From NCBI GenBank assembly GCA_905188195.1, contig CAJJKY010000018.1:1-42218 (forward strand): a DNA stretch of 42,218 nucleotides. Direction: 5' to 3'. The position numbers were made by a program, and so were the translations under genes. Source of the DNA: Streptococcus parasanguinis. GTDB lineage: Bacteria > Bacillota > Bacilli > Lactobacillales > Streptococcaceae. Positions 22,057 through 29,900 of the stretch are shown in pieces. The number at the start of each line of letters is the position of its first letter. Within the stretch, counting starts at the first letter, position 1. The notes beneath the pieces were generated by a model. That model was not told the origin of the DNA. It saw only the letters and a program-made list of their open reading frames with translations, and ran no database searches.

Positions 22057-23373
22057 ATGAAAATGAAAAAAGTATTGTGCTCGTTGGTAGCTGGTGCAGC
22101 TCTTCTAGCACTCGCAGCTTGTGGATCTGGCGGAGGATCTAAATCCGAATCTTCAAGCGATAACTCTGGTAAAACAGAAATCACTTGGTGGGCCTTCCCA
22201 GTCTTTACTCAAGAGAAAGCTGATGATAGTGTAGGAACCTACGAAAAATCAATTATCGAAGCTTTCGAAAAAGCCAATCCAGATATCAAAGTCAAACTAG
22301 AAACCATCGACTTCAAATCTGGTCCTGAAAAGATTACGACAGCTATCGAAGCTGGAACTGCTCCAGACGTGCTCTTTGATGCACCAGGACGGATCATCCA
22401 ATACGGTAAGAATGGTAAATTGGCTGACTTGAACGATCTCTTTACAGATGATTTCGTCAAAGATGTTAACAATGAAAATATCATCCAAGCCAGCAAGGCA
22501 GGCGATACAGCCTACATGTATCCAATTAGTTCAGCACCATTCTACATGGCGATGAACAAAAAGATGCTCAAAGATGCAGGAGTGCTAGACCTTGTCAAAG
22601 AAGGCTGGACAACAGACGACTTTGAAAAAGTCTTGAAAGCTTTGAAAGACAAAGGTTACACACCAGGATCACTCTTCAGTAACGGTCAAGGTGGAGACCA
22701 AGGGACTCGTGCCTTTATCGCCAACCTTTACGGTGGTTCTGTAACAGATGAAAAAGTAACCAAGTATACAACAGATGATCCAAAATTTGTCAAAGGTTTA
22801 GAAAAAGCTTCTAAATGGATTGAAGACGGTTTGCTTATGAACGGTTCTCAATTCGATGGTGGGGCAGACATCCAAAACTTTGCGAATGGTCAAACTTCTT
22901 ACACCATCTTGTGGGCACCTTCACAAAACGGTATCCAAGCTAAATTGTTGGATGCAAATAAAGTCGAAGTAGTAGAAGTGCCATTCCCATCTGATAGTGG
23001 CAAACCAAAATTGGAATACCTTATCAATGGATTTGCGGTCTTCAATAATAAAGATGAAAAGAAAATTGCTGCTGCTAAGAAATTTGTACAGTTCATCGCA
23101 GACGACAAAGTATGGGGTCCAAAAGATGTTGTGCGTACAGGAGCCTTCCCAGTTCGTAGTTCATTTGGTAAGTTGTACGATGACAAACGGATGGAAACCA
23201 TCAGCACTTGGACAAAATACTACTCTCCATACTACAACACAATCGATGGTTTTGCAGAAATGCGGACTCTATGGTTCCCAATGTTGCAATCTGTTTCAAA
23301 TGGAGATGAAAAAGCAGAACCAGCTTTGAAGACCTTTACTGAAAAAGCAAATGAAACTATTAAGAAAAAATAA
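22057..23373 (+). CDS. satA: Sialic-acid ABC transporter, substrate-binding lipoprotein
   Basis: This 438-residue extracellular solute-binding protein (family 1) begins with a lipoprotein signal, MKMKKVLCSLVAGAALLALA then AC, lipidated Cys22, and a Gly/Ser linker. The binding domain starts near residue 46 (ITWWAFPVFTQ) and includes FEKANPDIKVKLETIDF and TAIEAGTAPDVLFDAPG. Being in a nanE-nanA-nanK operon beside two permeases, it should bind N-acetylneuraminate, as SatA does in pneumococcus. TTAGGAGAAATCAC precedes the ATG at 22057; the frame extends 18 codons further upstream without a ribosome site. A hairpin follows the gene, probably favouring more binding protein than permease. Confidence 0.9.
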   Translation: MKMKKVLCSLVAGAALLALAACGSGGGSKSESSSDNSGKTEITWWAFPVFTQEKADDSVGTYEKSIIEAFEKANPDIKVKLETIDFKSGPEKITTAIEAGTAPDVLFDAPGRIIQYGKNGKLADLNDLFTDDFVKDVNNENIIQASKAGDTAYMYPISSAPFYMAMNKKMLKDAGVLDLVKEGWTTDDFEKVLKALKDKGYTPGSLFSNGQGGDQGTRAFIANLYGGSVTDEKVTKYTTDDPKFVKGLEKASKWIEDGLLMNGSQFDGGADIQNFANGQTSYTILWAPSQNGIQAKLLDANKVEVVEVPFPSDSGKPKLEYLINGFAVFNNKDEKKIAAAKKFVQFIADDKVWGPKDVVRTGAFPVRSSFGKLYDDKRMETISTWTKYYSPYYNTIDGFAEMRTLWFPMLQSVSNGDEKAEPALKTFTEKANETIKKK

Positions 23374-23421
23374 TCAGTCTATGAAGCGGACCTAAGTCTA
23401 TCATAGAAACGAGAATATGCA

Positions 23422-23469
23422 GGCCCCTTCGAATCCGTATCTCTCTATTTGGAATGGAACGAAGGGGTC
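23422..23469 (+). other. Hairpin between satA and satB
   Basis: GGCCCCTTCG pairs with CGAAGGGGTC over ten base pairs (one G-T), and ATTCC/GGAAT pieces lie in the loop. There is no strong T run, so it is likelier to protect the satA message or attenuate than to terminate. Confidence 0.6.
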
Positions 23470-23555
23470 TTCATTCTTTCTGGATCTTCTTTTCTTACTT
23501 TGTAAGATATGTTTAGAAAAGAAAATAGAAAAAGAACACTAGGAGGTGCCTTACT

Positions 23556-24443
23556 GTGAAGGTAAACAAAATCCGAATGAGGGAGACGCTCGTTTCCTAC
23601 GCATTCCTAGCACCCATTTTAATCTTCTTTACGGTCTTTGTCCTAGCCCCCATGATCATGGGATTTGTGACAAGTTTCTTCAACTATTCTATGACATCCT
23701 TTAAGTTTGTCGGTTTAGAAAATTATTCCCGCATGTTTGCGGATAAGGTCTTTGTGAAGTCCTTGATCAATACCGTCATCATCGTTATCGGATCCGTTCC
23801 GATCGTCGTATTGTTCTCCTTGTTTGTGGCTTCTCAGACCTACCATCAAAATGCGATTGCGCGTTCCTTCTATCGTTTCGTCTTCTTCCTTCCAGTTGTT
23901 ACAGGGAGTGTAGCGGTAACGGTTGTATGGAAATGGATCTATGATCCACTATCAGGGATTTTGAACTTTGTATTGAAATCTGGACATGTCATCAACCAAA
24001 ACATTTCTTGGTTGGGGGACAAGCACTGGGCTTTGATGGCCATCATTATCATCTTGTTGACCACCTCTGTTGGTCAACCGATCATCCTCTACATCGCAGC
24101 TATGGGAAATATTGATAATTCTCTCGTAGAAGCAGCGCGTGTTGACGGTGCGACAGAATTTCAAGTTTTCTGGAAGATCAAATGGCCAAGCTTGTTGCCA
24201 ACAACTCTTTATATTGCCATCATTACGACCATTAACTCTTTCCAATGTTTCGCCTTGATCCAATTGTTGACATCCGGTGGTCCTAACTACTCAACGAGTA
24301 CCCTTATGTACTACCTCTATGAAAAAGCCTTTAAACTCTCTGAATACGGTTATGCCAACACCATGGGTGTCTTCCTTGCGGTGATGATTGCCATTATCAG
24401 TTTTGCGCAATTCAAGATCCTCGGAAACGACGTAGAATACTAA
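23556..24443 (+). CDS. satB: Sialic-acid ABC transporter permease SatB
   Basis: This 295-residue permease of the MalF type has six hydrophobic segments. The EAA loop that docks on the ATPase is EAARVDGATEFQVFWKIKWP (about 190-209). It pairs with SatC. The start is GTG at 23556 with AGGAGGTGCC upstream. No ATP-binding protein gene is in the operon; streptococci commonly use the shared ATPase MsmK for such transporters (established for SatABC in pneumococcus). Confidence 0.92.
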   Translation: MKVNKIRMRETLVSYAFLAPILIFFTVFVLAPMIMGFVTSFFNYSMTSFKFVGLENYSRMFADKVFVKSLINTVIIVIGSVPIVVLFSLFVASQTYHQNAIARSFYRFVFFLPVVTGSVAVTVVWKWIYDPLSGILNFVLKSGHVINQNISWLGDKHWALMAIIIILLTTSVGQPIILYIAAMGNIDNSLVEAARVDGATEFQVFWKIKWPSLLPTTLYIAIITTINSFQCFALIQLLTSGGPNYSTSTLMYYLYEKAFKLSEYGYANTMGVFLAVMIAIISFAQFKILGNDVEY

Positions 24444-24458
24444 AGAAAGGAGCCTCAG

Positions 24459-25298
24459 ATGAAACCAACACAAAAGAAACCCATCACTGCCTTTACAGTG
24501 ATTTCAACGATCATTTTGCTCCTTTTGACAGTCTTGTTCATTTTCCCATTTTATTGGATTTTGACAGGGGCCTTTAAGTCTCAGCCAGATACCATTATGA
24601 TCCCACCTCAGTGGTGGCCAAAGACACCAACCATGGAAAACTTCCAACAGTTGATGGTACAAAACCCAGCCCTACAATGGTTGTGGAATAGTGTCTTCAT
24701 CTCCCTTGCAACCATGCTTTTGGTGTGTATGACCTCTTCCTTGGCAGGATATGTCTTGGCTAAGAAACGCTTCTATGGGCAACGAATTCTCTTTGCTATC
24801 TTTATCGCGGCCATGGCTCTTCCGAAACAAGTTGTCTTAGTTCCATTGGTACGGATTATTAACTTTATGGGGATCCATGATACCCTTGCAGCGGTTATTC
24901 TACCATTGGTTGGATGGCCATTCGGGGTCTTCTTGATGAAGCAATTTAGTGAAAACATCCCAACAGAACTCTTAGAATCTGCTAAGATCGATGGTTGTGG
25001 AGAGTTGCGGACTTTCTGGAGCGTTGCCTTCCCAATTGTCAAGCCGGGATTTGCAGCCCTTGCCATCTTTACCTTTATCAACACCTGGAACGACTACTTT
25101 ATGCAATTGGTAATGCTGACCTCTCGTCAAAACTTGACCATTTCACTAGGGGTTGCGACCATGCAGGCTGAGATGGCAACCAACTATGGCTTGATCATGG
25201 CTGGGGCAGCCCTAGCAGCGGTTCCAATCGTTACGGTCTTCCTCGTTTTCCAAAAATCCTTCACTCAAGGGATTACTATGGGAGCGGTCAAAGGATAA
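24459..25298 (+). CDS. satC: Sialic-acid ABC transporter permease SatC
   Basis: This 279-residue MalG-type permease has six hydrophobic segments, starting with VISTIILLLLTVLFIFPFYW. The EAA-like loop is ELLESAKIDGCGELRTFWSV (about 171-190), followed by AFPIVKPGFAALAIF and the family end QKSFTQGITMGAVKG. AAAGGAGCCTCAG precedes the ATG, 15 bases after satB. With SatB it forms the membrane channel of the transporter. Confidence 0.92.
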   Translation: MKPTQKKPITAFTVISTIILLLLTVLFIFPFYWILTGAFKSQPDTIMIPPQWWPKTPTMENFQQLMVQNPALQWLWNSVFISLATMLLVCMTSSLAGYVLAKKRFYGQRILFAIFIAAMALPKQVVLVPLVRIINFMGIHDTLAAVILPLVGWPFGVFLMKQFSENIPTELLESAKIDGCGELRTFWSVAFPIVKPGFAALAIFTFINTWNDYFMQLVMLTSRQNLTISLGVATMQAEMATNYGLIMAGAALAAVPIVTVFLVFQKSFTQGITMGAVKG

Positions 25299-25372
25299 GT
25301 TATCCACTTGTATAAACGATAGTTGTGTGCAGATAGGTTTTCTAGGCTGAGAAGTATCGAAAGGATGAGAAT

Positions 25373-25825
25373 ATGATATTTGATGATTTAAAAAACATCA
25401 CCTTTTACAAAGGGATCCACCCCAATCTAGATCAGGCCATTGATTTTCTCTATGAGCATCGGAAGGATTCTTTTGAGTTGGGGAAATACGATATTGATGG
25501 GGATAAGGTCTTTCTCGTCGTTCAAGAGAATACCCTCAACAAAGCAGAAAATGATCGCTTTGAACACCACAAAAAATATGCCGATTTGCATTTATTAGTA
25601 GAAGGGCATGAGTTTTCGAGTTATGGATCCCGTGTGACAGGTGAGGCTATCGCATTTGATGAAGCATCGGACATCGGTTTTGTCCATTGTCAGGAGTCTT
25701 ATCCGCTTCATCTAGGCTATCATAATTTTGCGATTTTCTTTCCAGGTGAGCCTCACCAGCCCAATGGCTATGCAGGGCAAGAAGATATTGTGAAAAAGTA
25801 TCTATTTAAAATTGCGATCGATTGA
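25373..25825 (+). CDS. YhcH/YjgK/YiaL family protein (sialic-acid anomerase-like)
   Basis: This 150-residue cupin-like protein carries the family blocks HKKYADLHLLVEG, YDIDGDKVFLVVQE and the C-terminal HNFAIFFPGEPHQPNG with histidines and glutamate that probably bind a metal. Members linked to nan genes in enterobacteria (YhcH/NanQ) speed the opening or anomerisation of sialic acid before the lyase acts, which fits this operon. GAAAGGATGAGAAT precedes the ATG. It is shorter than the permeases and has no export signal, so it is cytoplasmic. Confidence 0.85.
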   Translation: MIFDDLKNITFYKGIHPNLDQAIDFLYEHRKDSFELGKYDIDGDKVFLVVQENTLNKAENDRFEHHKKYADLHLLVEGHEFSSYGSRVTGEAIAFDEASDIGFVHCQESYPLHLGYHNFAIFFPGEPHQPNGYAGQEDIVKKYLFKIAID

Positions 25826-25846
25826 ACACGTTAGAAAGGAGTGCCT

Positions 25847-26494
25847 ATGTCATCTAAGGGGGCAGGATTGATCAAAACCGTCTTTAACACGGACAATGTA
25901 GTGATGCGCATCAGTGAGAAGGTGCTCGACTTGGTAACCGTTAATCTTTTATTTGTGCTAAGTTGTTTACCAGTTCTCACGATTGGAATTGCGAAAATTA
26001 GTTTGTATCAAACGGTTTTTGCCATCAAACACCAACGTCGCCTACCAGTCATTCGGACCTACATCAACGCCTTTCACGAAAATTGGAAGATAGGCTTGCA
26101 ACTAGGAAGTCTGGAACTGCTTATTGCAGGTATTTGTCTCTTTGACTTGTTGCTCTTTTGGAGCCAGACAGTCTTGCCGATGCAGGCCTTAAAAGCTGTG
26201 TGTCTAGGGCTCTTTATCTTCCTAGTTCTGGTCATGCTAGCGGCCTATCCAATTGCAGCCCGTTACCAATTGGATTGGAAAGAGTGTTTGCAAAAAGCCA
26301 TGATTGTGACAGGGCTCCATTTTCCCTGGTTCTTCGTCATGGGGGGTGTCCTCATACTTTTATGTATGGCTCTTGCAAGTTCGGTCTTATCCTTCCTATT
26401 GGGGCTTATGATCTTTTTCTTGTTCGGCTTTTCAAGCTTGGCTTTTGCACAAGTTGGATTAATGGAAAAGATTTTTGCCCACTACCAAGAATAA
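25847..26494 (+). CDS. DUF624 / YesL-family membrane protein
   Basis: The product of about 215 residues has five or so membrane helices and the DUF624 features VVMRISEKVLDLVTVNLLFVLSCLPVLTIG near the N-terminus. Genes of this family sit in carbohydrate ABC transporter operons in Firmicutes; the function is unknown. The ATG at 25847 follows AAAGGAGTGCCT. It lies between the anomerase-like gene and nanA and is probably co-transcribed. It could help assemble or regulate the SatBC permease (inference). Confidence 0.8.
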   Translation: MSSKGAGLIKTVFNTDNVVMRISEKVLDLVTVNLLFVLSCLPVLTIGIAKISLYQTVFAIKHQRRLPVIRTYINAFHENWKIGLQLGSLELLIAGICLFDLLLFWSQTVLPMQALKAVCLGLFIFLVLVMLAAYPIAARYQLDWKECLQKAMIVTGLHFPWFFVMGGVLILLCMALASSVLSFLLGLMIFFLFGFSSLAFAQVGLMEKIFAHYQE

Positions 26495-26525
26495 AATGAA
26501 TTCAATAGTGACAAAAGGAGAAAAT

Positions 26526-27443
26526 ATGTCAGATTTAAAAAAATATGAAGGAGTCATCCCTGCTTTTTATGCCTGCTATGATGACCAAGGAGAAATTAGC
26601 CCGGAGCGGGTGCGTGCTCTCGTAGAATATTTTATCGCGAAAGGTGTGCAGGGCTTGTATGTCAACGGATCCTCTGGCGAATGTATCTACCAGAGCGTGG
26701 CCGATCGCAAGCTGATCTTGGAAGAAGTCATGGCAGTAGCTAAAGGAAAATTGACCATCATCGCTCACGTAGCCTGCAACAACACCAAGGATAGCGTGGA
26801 ATTGGCACGACATGCAGAAGAACTAGGAGTAGATGCCATTGCGGCCATTCCGCCTATTTACTTCCGCTTGCCAGAATACGGTGTCGCCCATTACTGGAAT
26901 GAAATCAGCGCAGCAGCACCAAACACAGACTTTGTTATCTACAATATCCCGCAATTAGCAGGAGTGGCTTTGACACCGAGTCTTTATAAAGAAATGTTGA
27001 AAAACCCACGGGTCATTGGGGTGAAAAACTCTTCGATGCCGGTGCAGGATATTCAGACCTTTGCTTCTTTAGGAGGTGAAGACCATATCGTCTTCAATGG
27101 TCCGGACGAACAATTCTTGGGTGGCCGTCTCATGGGCGCGCGTGCTGGGATCGGTGGTACTTACGGTGCCATGCCAGAGCTCTTCTTGAAACTCAATCAG
27201 CTCATTGCTGAGAAAGACTTGGAAACTGCGCGTGACTTGCAATTTGCCATCAATGGCATTATCGGAGTCTTGACGTCTGCTCATGGCAATATGTATGCAG
27301 TCATCAAAGCGGTTTTGCGCATCAATGAAGGTTTGGACTTGGGATCTGTTCGCTCCCCTTTGACGCCAGTAGTAGAAGCGGATCAAGAAGTGATTCAACG
27401 TGCTGCTCAACTCATTCAGGACACAAAAGCCAGATTCCTTTGA
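26526..27443 (+). CDS. nanA: N-acetylneuraminate lyase
   Basis: This 305-residue class I aldolase splits N-acetylneuraminate into ManNAc and pyruvate. It has the DapA/NanA fold: VNGSSGECIYQS (47-58) for pyruvate binding, the catalytic tyrosine in FVIYNIPQLAG (Tyr139), and the Schiff-base lysine in RVIGVKNSS (Lys167). The Ser-rich loop and the operon context favour the lyase over dihydrodipicolinate synthase. The true start is the ATG at 26526 (MSDLKKYEG), with AAAAGGAGAAAAT upstream; the frame runs back into the end of the DUF624 gene. First intracellular step of sialic-acid use. Confidence 0.95.
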   Translation: MSDLKKYEGVIPAFYACYDDQGEISPERVRALVEYFIAKGVQGLYVNGSSGECIYQSVADRKLILEEVMAVAKGKLTIIAHVACNNTKDSVELARHAEELGVDAIAAIPPIYFRLPEYGVAHYWNEISAAAPNTDFVIYNIPQLAGVALTPSLYKEMLKNPRVIGVKNSSMPVQDIQTFASLGGEDHIVFNGPDEQFLGGRLMGARAGIGGTYGAMPELFLKLNQLIAEKDLETARDLQFAINGIIGVLTSAHGNMYAVIKAVLRINEGLDLGSVRSPLTPVVEADQEVIQRAAQLIQDTKARFL

Positions 27444-27458
27444 TCAAAGGAGGTCTAG

Positions 27459-28346
27459 ATGAATCCATATGTTGTAATTGATATCGGAGGGACCAGTATC
27501 AAGTATGGTCTAGCCGATGCAAAAGGGCAACTCCTAGAGACCCATGAAATGCCAACGGAGGCCCAAAAAGGAGGACCTCACATTCTTAACACAACAAAGG
27601 AAATTGTAGCCCGTTATTTGAAGAAGCATGCCTTGGCAGGGGTTGCGATTTCTTCGGCCGGGATGGTGGATCCTGATAAGGGAGAAATCTTTTATGCTGG
27701 GCCACAAATTCCCAACTATGCCGGAACTCAATTCAAAAAGGAAATTGAGGAGACCTTTCAAGTCCCTTGTGAAATTGAAAATGATGTCAATTGTGCTGGT
27801 CTCGCAGAAGTTACCACAGGGCATGCAAAAGGATCAAACAATGCTGTTTGCTTGACAATTGGAACAGGGATTGGCGGTTGCCTCTTGCTGGATGGTCAAG
27901 TCTTTCATGGCTTTAGTAATTCAGCCTGTGAGGTTGGCTATCTTCATTTGCCAGACGGTGCCTTTCAGGATCTAGCTTCAACGACGGCTTTAGTCGAGTA
28001 TGTGGCAGAACATCATGGTGATCCTGTGGAACAGTGGAATGGTCGCCGGATCTTCAAGCAGGCAACAGAAGGAGATAAGATCTGTATGGCAGGAATTGAT
28101 CGGATGGTGGCCTATCTCGGAAAAGGATTAGCCAATATCGTTTATGTGGTCAATCCAGAAGTCATCGTTCTTGGAGGGGGAATTATGGCTCAGGAAGCCA
28201 TCCTCAAGCCAAAAATCTATCAAGCTCTGTGTGCAGAGCTGGTTCCTAGCCTAGCAGATAAGATTCGTTTGGAATTTGCCCACCATCAAAACGCTGCGGG
28301 TATGTTGGGGGCCTACTACCACTTTAGACAAAAACATGGAACATAA
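27459..28346 (+). CDS. nanK: ROK-family N-acetylmannosamine kinase
   Basis: This 295-residue ROK-family kinase should phosphorylate ManNAc to ManNAc-6-P, linking NanA to NanE. ATP-binding motifs are VIDIGGTSIKYGLAD (6-20) and CLTIGTGIGGCLLLDG; ENDVNCAGLAE carries the catalytic aspartate; VYVVNPEVIVLGGGIM closes the second lobe. The usual ROK zinc motif (CxCGxxGCxE) is absent: the corresponding stretch reads CEVGYLHLPDGAFQDLAST. Several streptococcal ROK kinases share this loss, so activity is not excluded. AAAGGAGGTCTAG precedes the ATG, 15 bases after nanA. Last gene of the operon. Confidence 0.9.
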   Translation: MNPYVVIDIGGTSIKYGLADAKGQLLETHEMPTEAQKGGPHILNTTKEIVARYLKKHALAGVAISSAGMVDPDKGEIFYAGPQIPNYAGTQFKKEIEETFQVPCEIENDVNCAGLAEVTTGHAKGSNNAVCLTIGTGIGGCLLLDGQVFHGFSNSACEVGYLHLPDGAFQDLASTTALVEYVAEHHGDPVEQWNGRRIFKQATEGDKICMAGIDRMVAYLGKGLANIVYVVNPEVIVLGGGIMAQEAILKPKIYQALCAELVPSLADKIRLEFAHHQNAAGMLGAYYHFRQKHGT

Positions 28347-28373
28347 AACAAGTCGCGCTGGCGACTTGTTTTT
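28347..28373 (+). terminator. Terminator of the sialic-acid operon
   Basis: AACAAGTCGC-GCTG-GCGACTTGTT is a perfect ten-pair stem followed by TTT. Confidence 0.9.
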
Positions 28374-28383
28374 GCTTCATCAC

Positions 28384-28427
28384 AAAAAGCATGAAAGACG
28401 AAGAAAACCTTATCTTTCATGCTTTTT
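28384..28427 (-). terminator. Terminator of rpiR (bidirectional)
   Basis: AAAAAGCATGAAAGA and TCTTTCATGCTTTTT are perfect arms around 14 bases, located just after the rpiR stop codon on the minus strand; a T run exists on both strands. Confidence 0.85.
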
Positions 28428-28443
28428 AAATAGGGAGACTATA

Positions 28444-29283
28444 TTATGATTTTCGAGAACGTTGACTAGAAAGCTTTTTGTTTTCCCAGTAGCTATTAAA
28501 GACAATTTCCTTTTGTTCTCGGTTTTTATTAAGGAAATGGGCATAGATTAAATCGACCACGATGAGGAGTGGTAAAATCGCAGAGATACGATCGATATAG
28601 GTACTACTAGGAAGGGGTGCGGCTGGTAACACTTCTGTGAATCCTTGGTGGATCGCAGCGGGGTTAGCAGTCAAAAGAACCGTTTTAGCCTCTTTTTCTT
28701 TGGCATCCAAAAGACTGTCTGTAATGGAGTTTGTGCCTCCTGACAATGAGAAACCGATGACTAAACAAGAGGAATCGAGAATACTGGTCGTCCAAGCAAA
28801 GCCGTCTTGATCAGTCAAGGCTTCACAAATGACGCCCAGTCGCATAAAGCGCAATTTCGTTTCTCGAGCGACTAAACCGGAACTACCAATCCCGAAGAAA
28901 TAGACTCGGTCCGCTTGATCGATCAGCTCCGCCACCCGATCCAATTGGGAATCTTTTACCAGACTTTCAGTGACGTTGCTGATATGGTGGTAGCGTTGCA
29001 AGACGCTCAGCGTCAGTTCGTCATGCTCTTGCACTTGTTTTTGATTCTTTGTTTCCTCATTAAAATGATAGACAAACTCCCGATAGCCGGAAAAACCACA
29101 TTTTTGAGAGAAACGCGTTAAAGCTGCCTTTGAGACGTGGAGTAACTCCGTTACATGAGAAGAGGACAGGGAGTGCTGTCGTGCTTCTGACGATAAAAAA
29201 TATTGGGCAATGTCGCGTTCCATATCTGTTAACTCAGCTTCATGTCTGGCGATAATGGCGCGTAAATCTTGATCTTGTTTCAC
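28444..29283 (-). CDS. RpiR-family regulator of sialic-acid genes
   Basis: This 279-residue protein has an N-terminal RpiR helix-turn-helix (about 1-75: SSHVTELLHVSKAALTRFSQ, CGFSGYREFVYHF) and a C-terminal SIS sugar-phosphate-binding domain (about 110-255: VYFFGIGSSGLVARETKLRF, SFSLSGGTNSITDSLLDAK). In pneumococcus an RpiR protein (NanR) beside nanA/nanE controls sialic-acid genes; the effector is likely ManNAc-6-P or a related intermediate (inference). The start is GTG at 29281-29283, preceded by AAAGGAGG. It converges on the nan operon and diverges from the ATPase operon. Confidence 0.9.
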   Translation of the reverse strand: MKQDQDLRAIIARHEAELTDMERDIAQYFLSSEARQHSLSSSHVTELLHVSKAALTRFSQKCGFSGYREFVYHFNEETKNQKQVQEHDELTLSVLQRYHHISNVTESLVKDSQLDRVAELIDQADRVYFFGIGSSGLVARETKLRFMRLGVICEALTDQDGFAWTTSILDSSCLVIGFSLSGGTNSITDSLLDAKEKEAKTVLLTANPAAIHQGFTEVLPAAPLPSSTYIDRISAILPLLIVVDLIYAHFLNKNREQKEIVFNSYWENKKLSSQRSRKS

Positions 29284-29340
29284 AGCAATCCTCCTTTCTC
29301 ACGAGATGAAATAACAGGATACTCCTATAATATATTGCAT

Positions 29341-29369
29341 ATTATAACATGCGTAACCGCTTTATTCAA
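29341..29369 (-). promoter_or_regulatory. rpiR promoter with cre-like site
   Basis: On the minus strand TTGAAT (29364-29369), 17 bases, TATAAT (29341-29346). The sequence ATAAAGCGGTTACG (29352-29365) in the spacer resembles cre at most positions, so CcpA may also control the regulator. Confidence 0.6.
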
Positions 29370-29492
29370 GTAAAAGAAATCAAGAAATACTGAAACTAGG
29401 AACAGGATATGAGAAAAGAAGAGAACGCTACCAAACTTGAAACTAAGGTCTTATTGCTTGTCCGCAATTTTCTGAAAATTCCCGATTAAGCC

Positions 29493-29521
29493 TGAACAAA
29501 CGCTACGAATTGTGGTATAAT
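29493..29521 (+). promoter_or_regulatory. V-ATPase operon promoter
   Basis: TGAACA (29493-29498), 17 bases, TATAAT (29516-29521) extended by TGG. The remaining bases from 29370 to 29492 hold no feature I can support. Confidence 0.7.
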
Positions 29522-29576
29522 TTAAGATAATTGTACTGTTGTTGGAAGAACAATGGTTGAATAAGGAGGTGTGACG

Positions 29577-29900
29577 ATGTCGAATGCAACACTTGAAATG
29601 ATGCAAGAGATCGAGCAGGCTGCTCAAGGAGTGATCGCTACTTATGAAGAGCAAGTTGAGCACATTCAAAAAGAATCCCGCGATCGGCTTGCAACAGTGG
29701 CACAGCATTACGATGACGAAACCAAGCAATTGGTCGCAGAGGCTGAAACCACTGCCAAAGAAAGGCTTGTCAGTTTAACGAAAGACCTGGAAGAAACGGT
29801 TGCGCGCAATGATGCCAAGGTACAACAGGCGATGACTGATAAACGAGCTGGGTTAGTTGAAGCCATTGTAGAAAAGGTGGTAGCAAGCTATGGCCGTTAG
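29577..29900 (+). CDS. ntpF: V-type ATPase peripheral-stalk subunit (NtpF/G-type)
   Basis: This 107-residue protein is one long charged helix (LEMMQEIEQAAQGVIATYEE, AEAETTAKERLVSLTKDLEE) with no membrane segment. Its place directly before ntpI matches NtpF in the E. hirae ntpFIKECGABDHJ operon, where it pairs with NtpE to form the stator stalk. The ATG at 29577 has AGGAGG seven bases upstream; a GTG at 29571 is too close to that site. It overlaps ntpI by 11 bases. Assignment is mostly by position and helix content. Confidence 0.8.
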   Translation: MSNATLEMMQEIEQAAQGVIATYEEQVEHIQKESRDRLATVAQHYDDETKQLVAEAETTAKERLVSLTKDLEETVARNDAKVQQAMTDKRAGLVEAIVEKVVASYGR

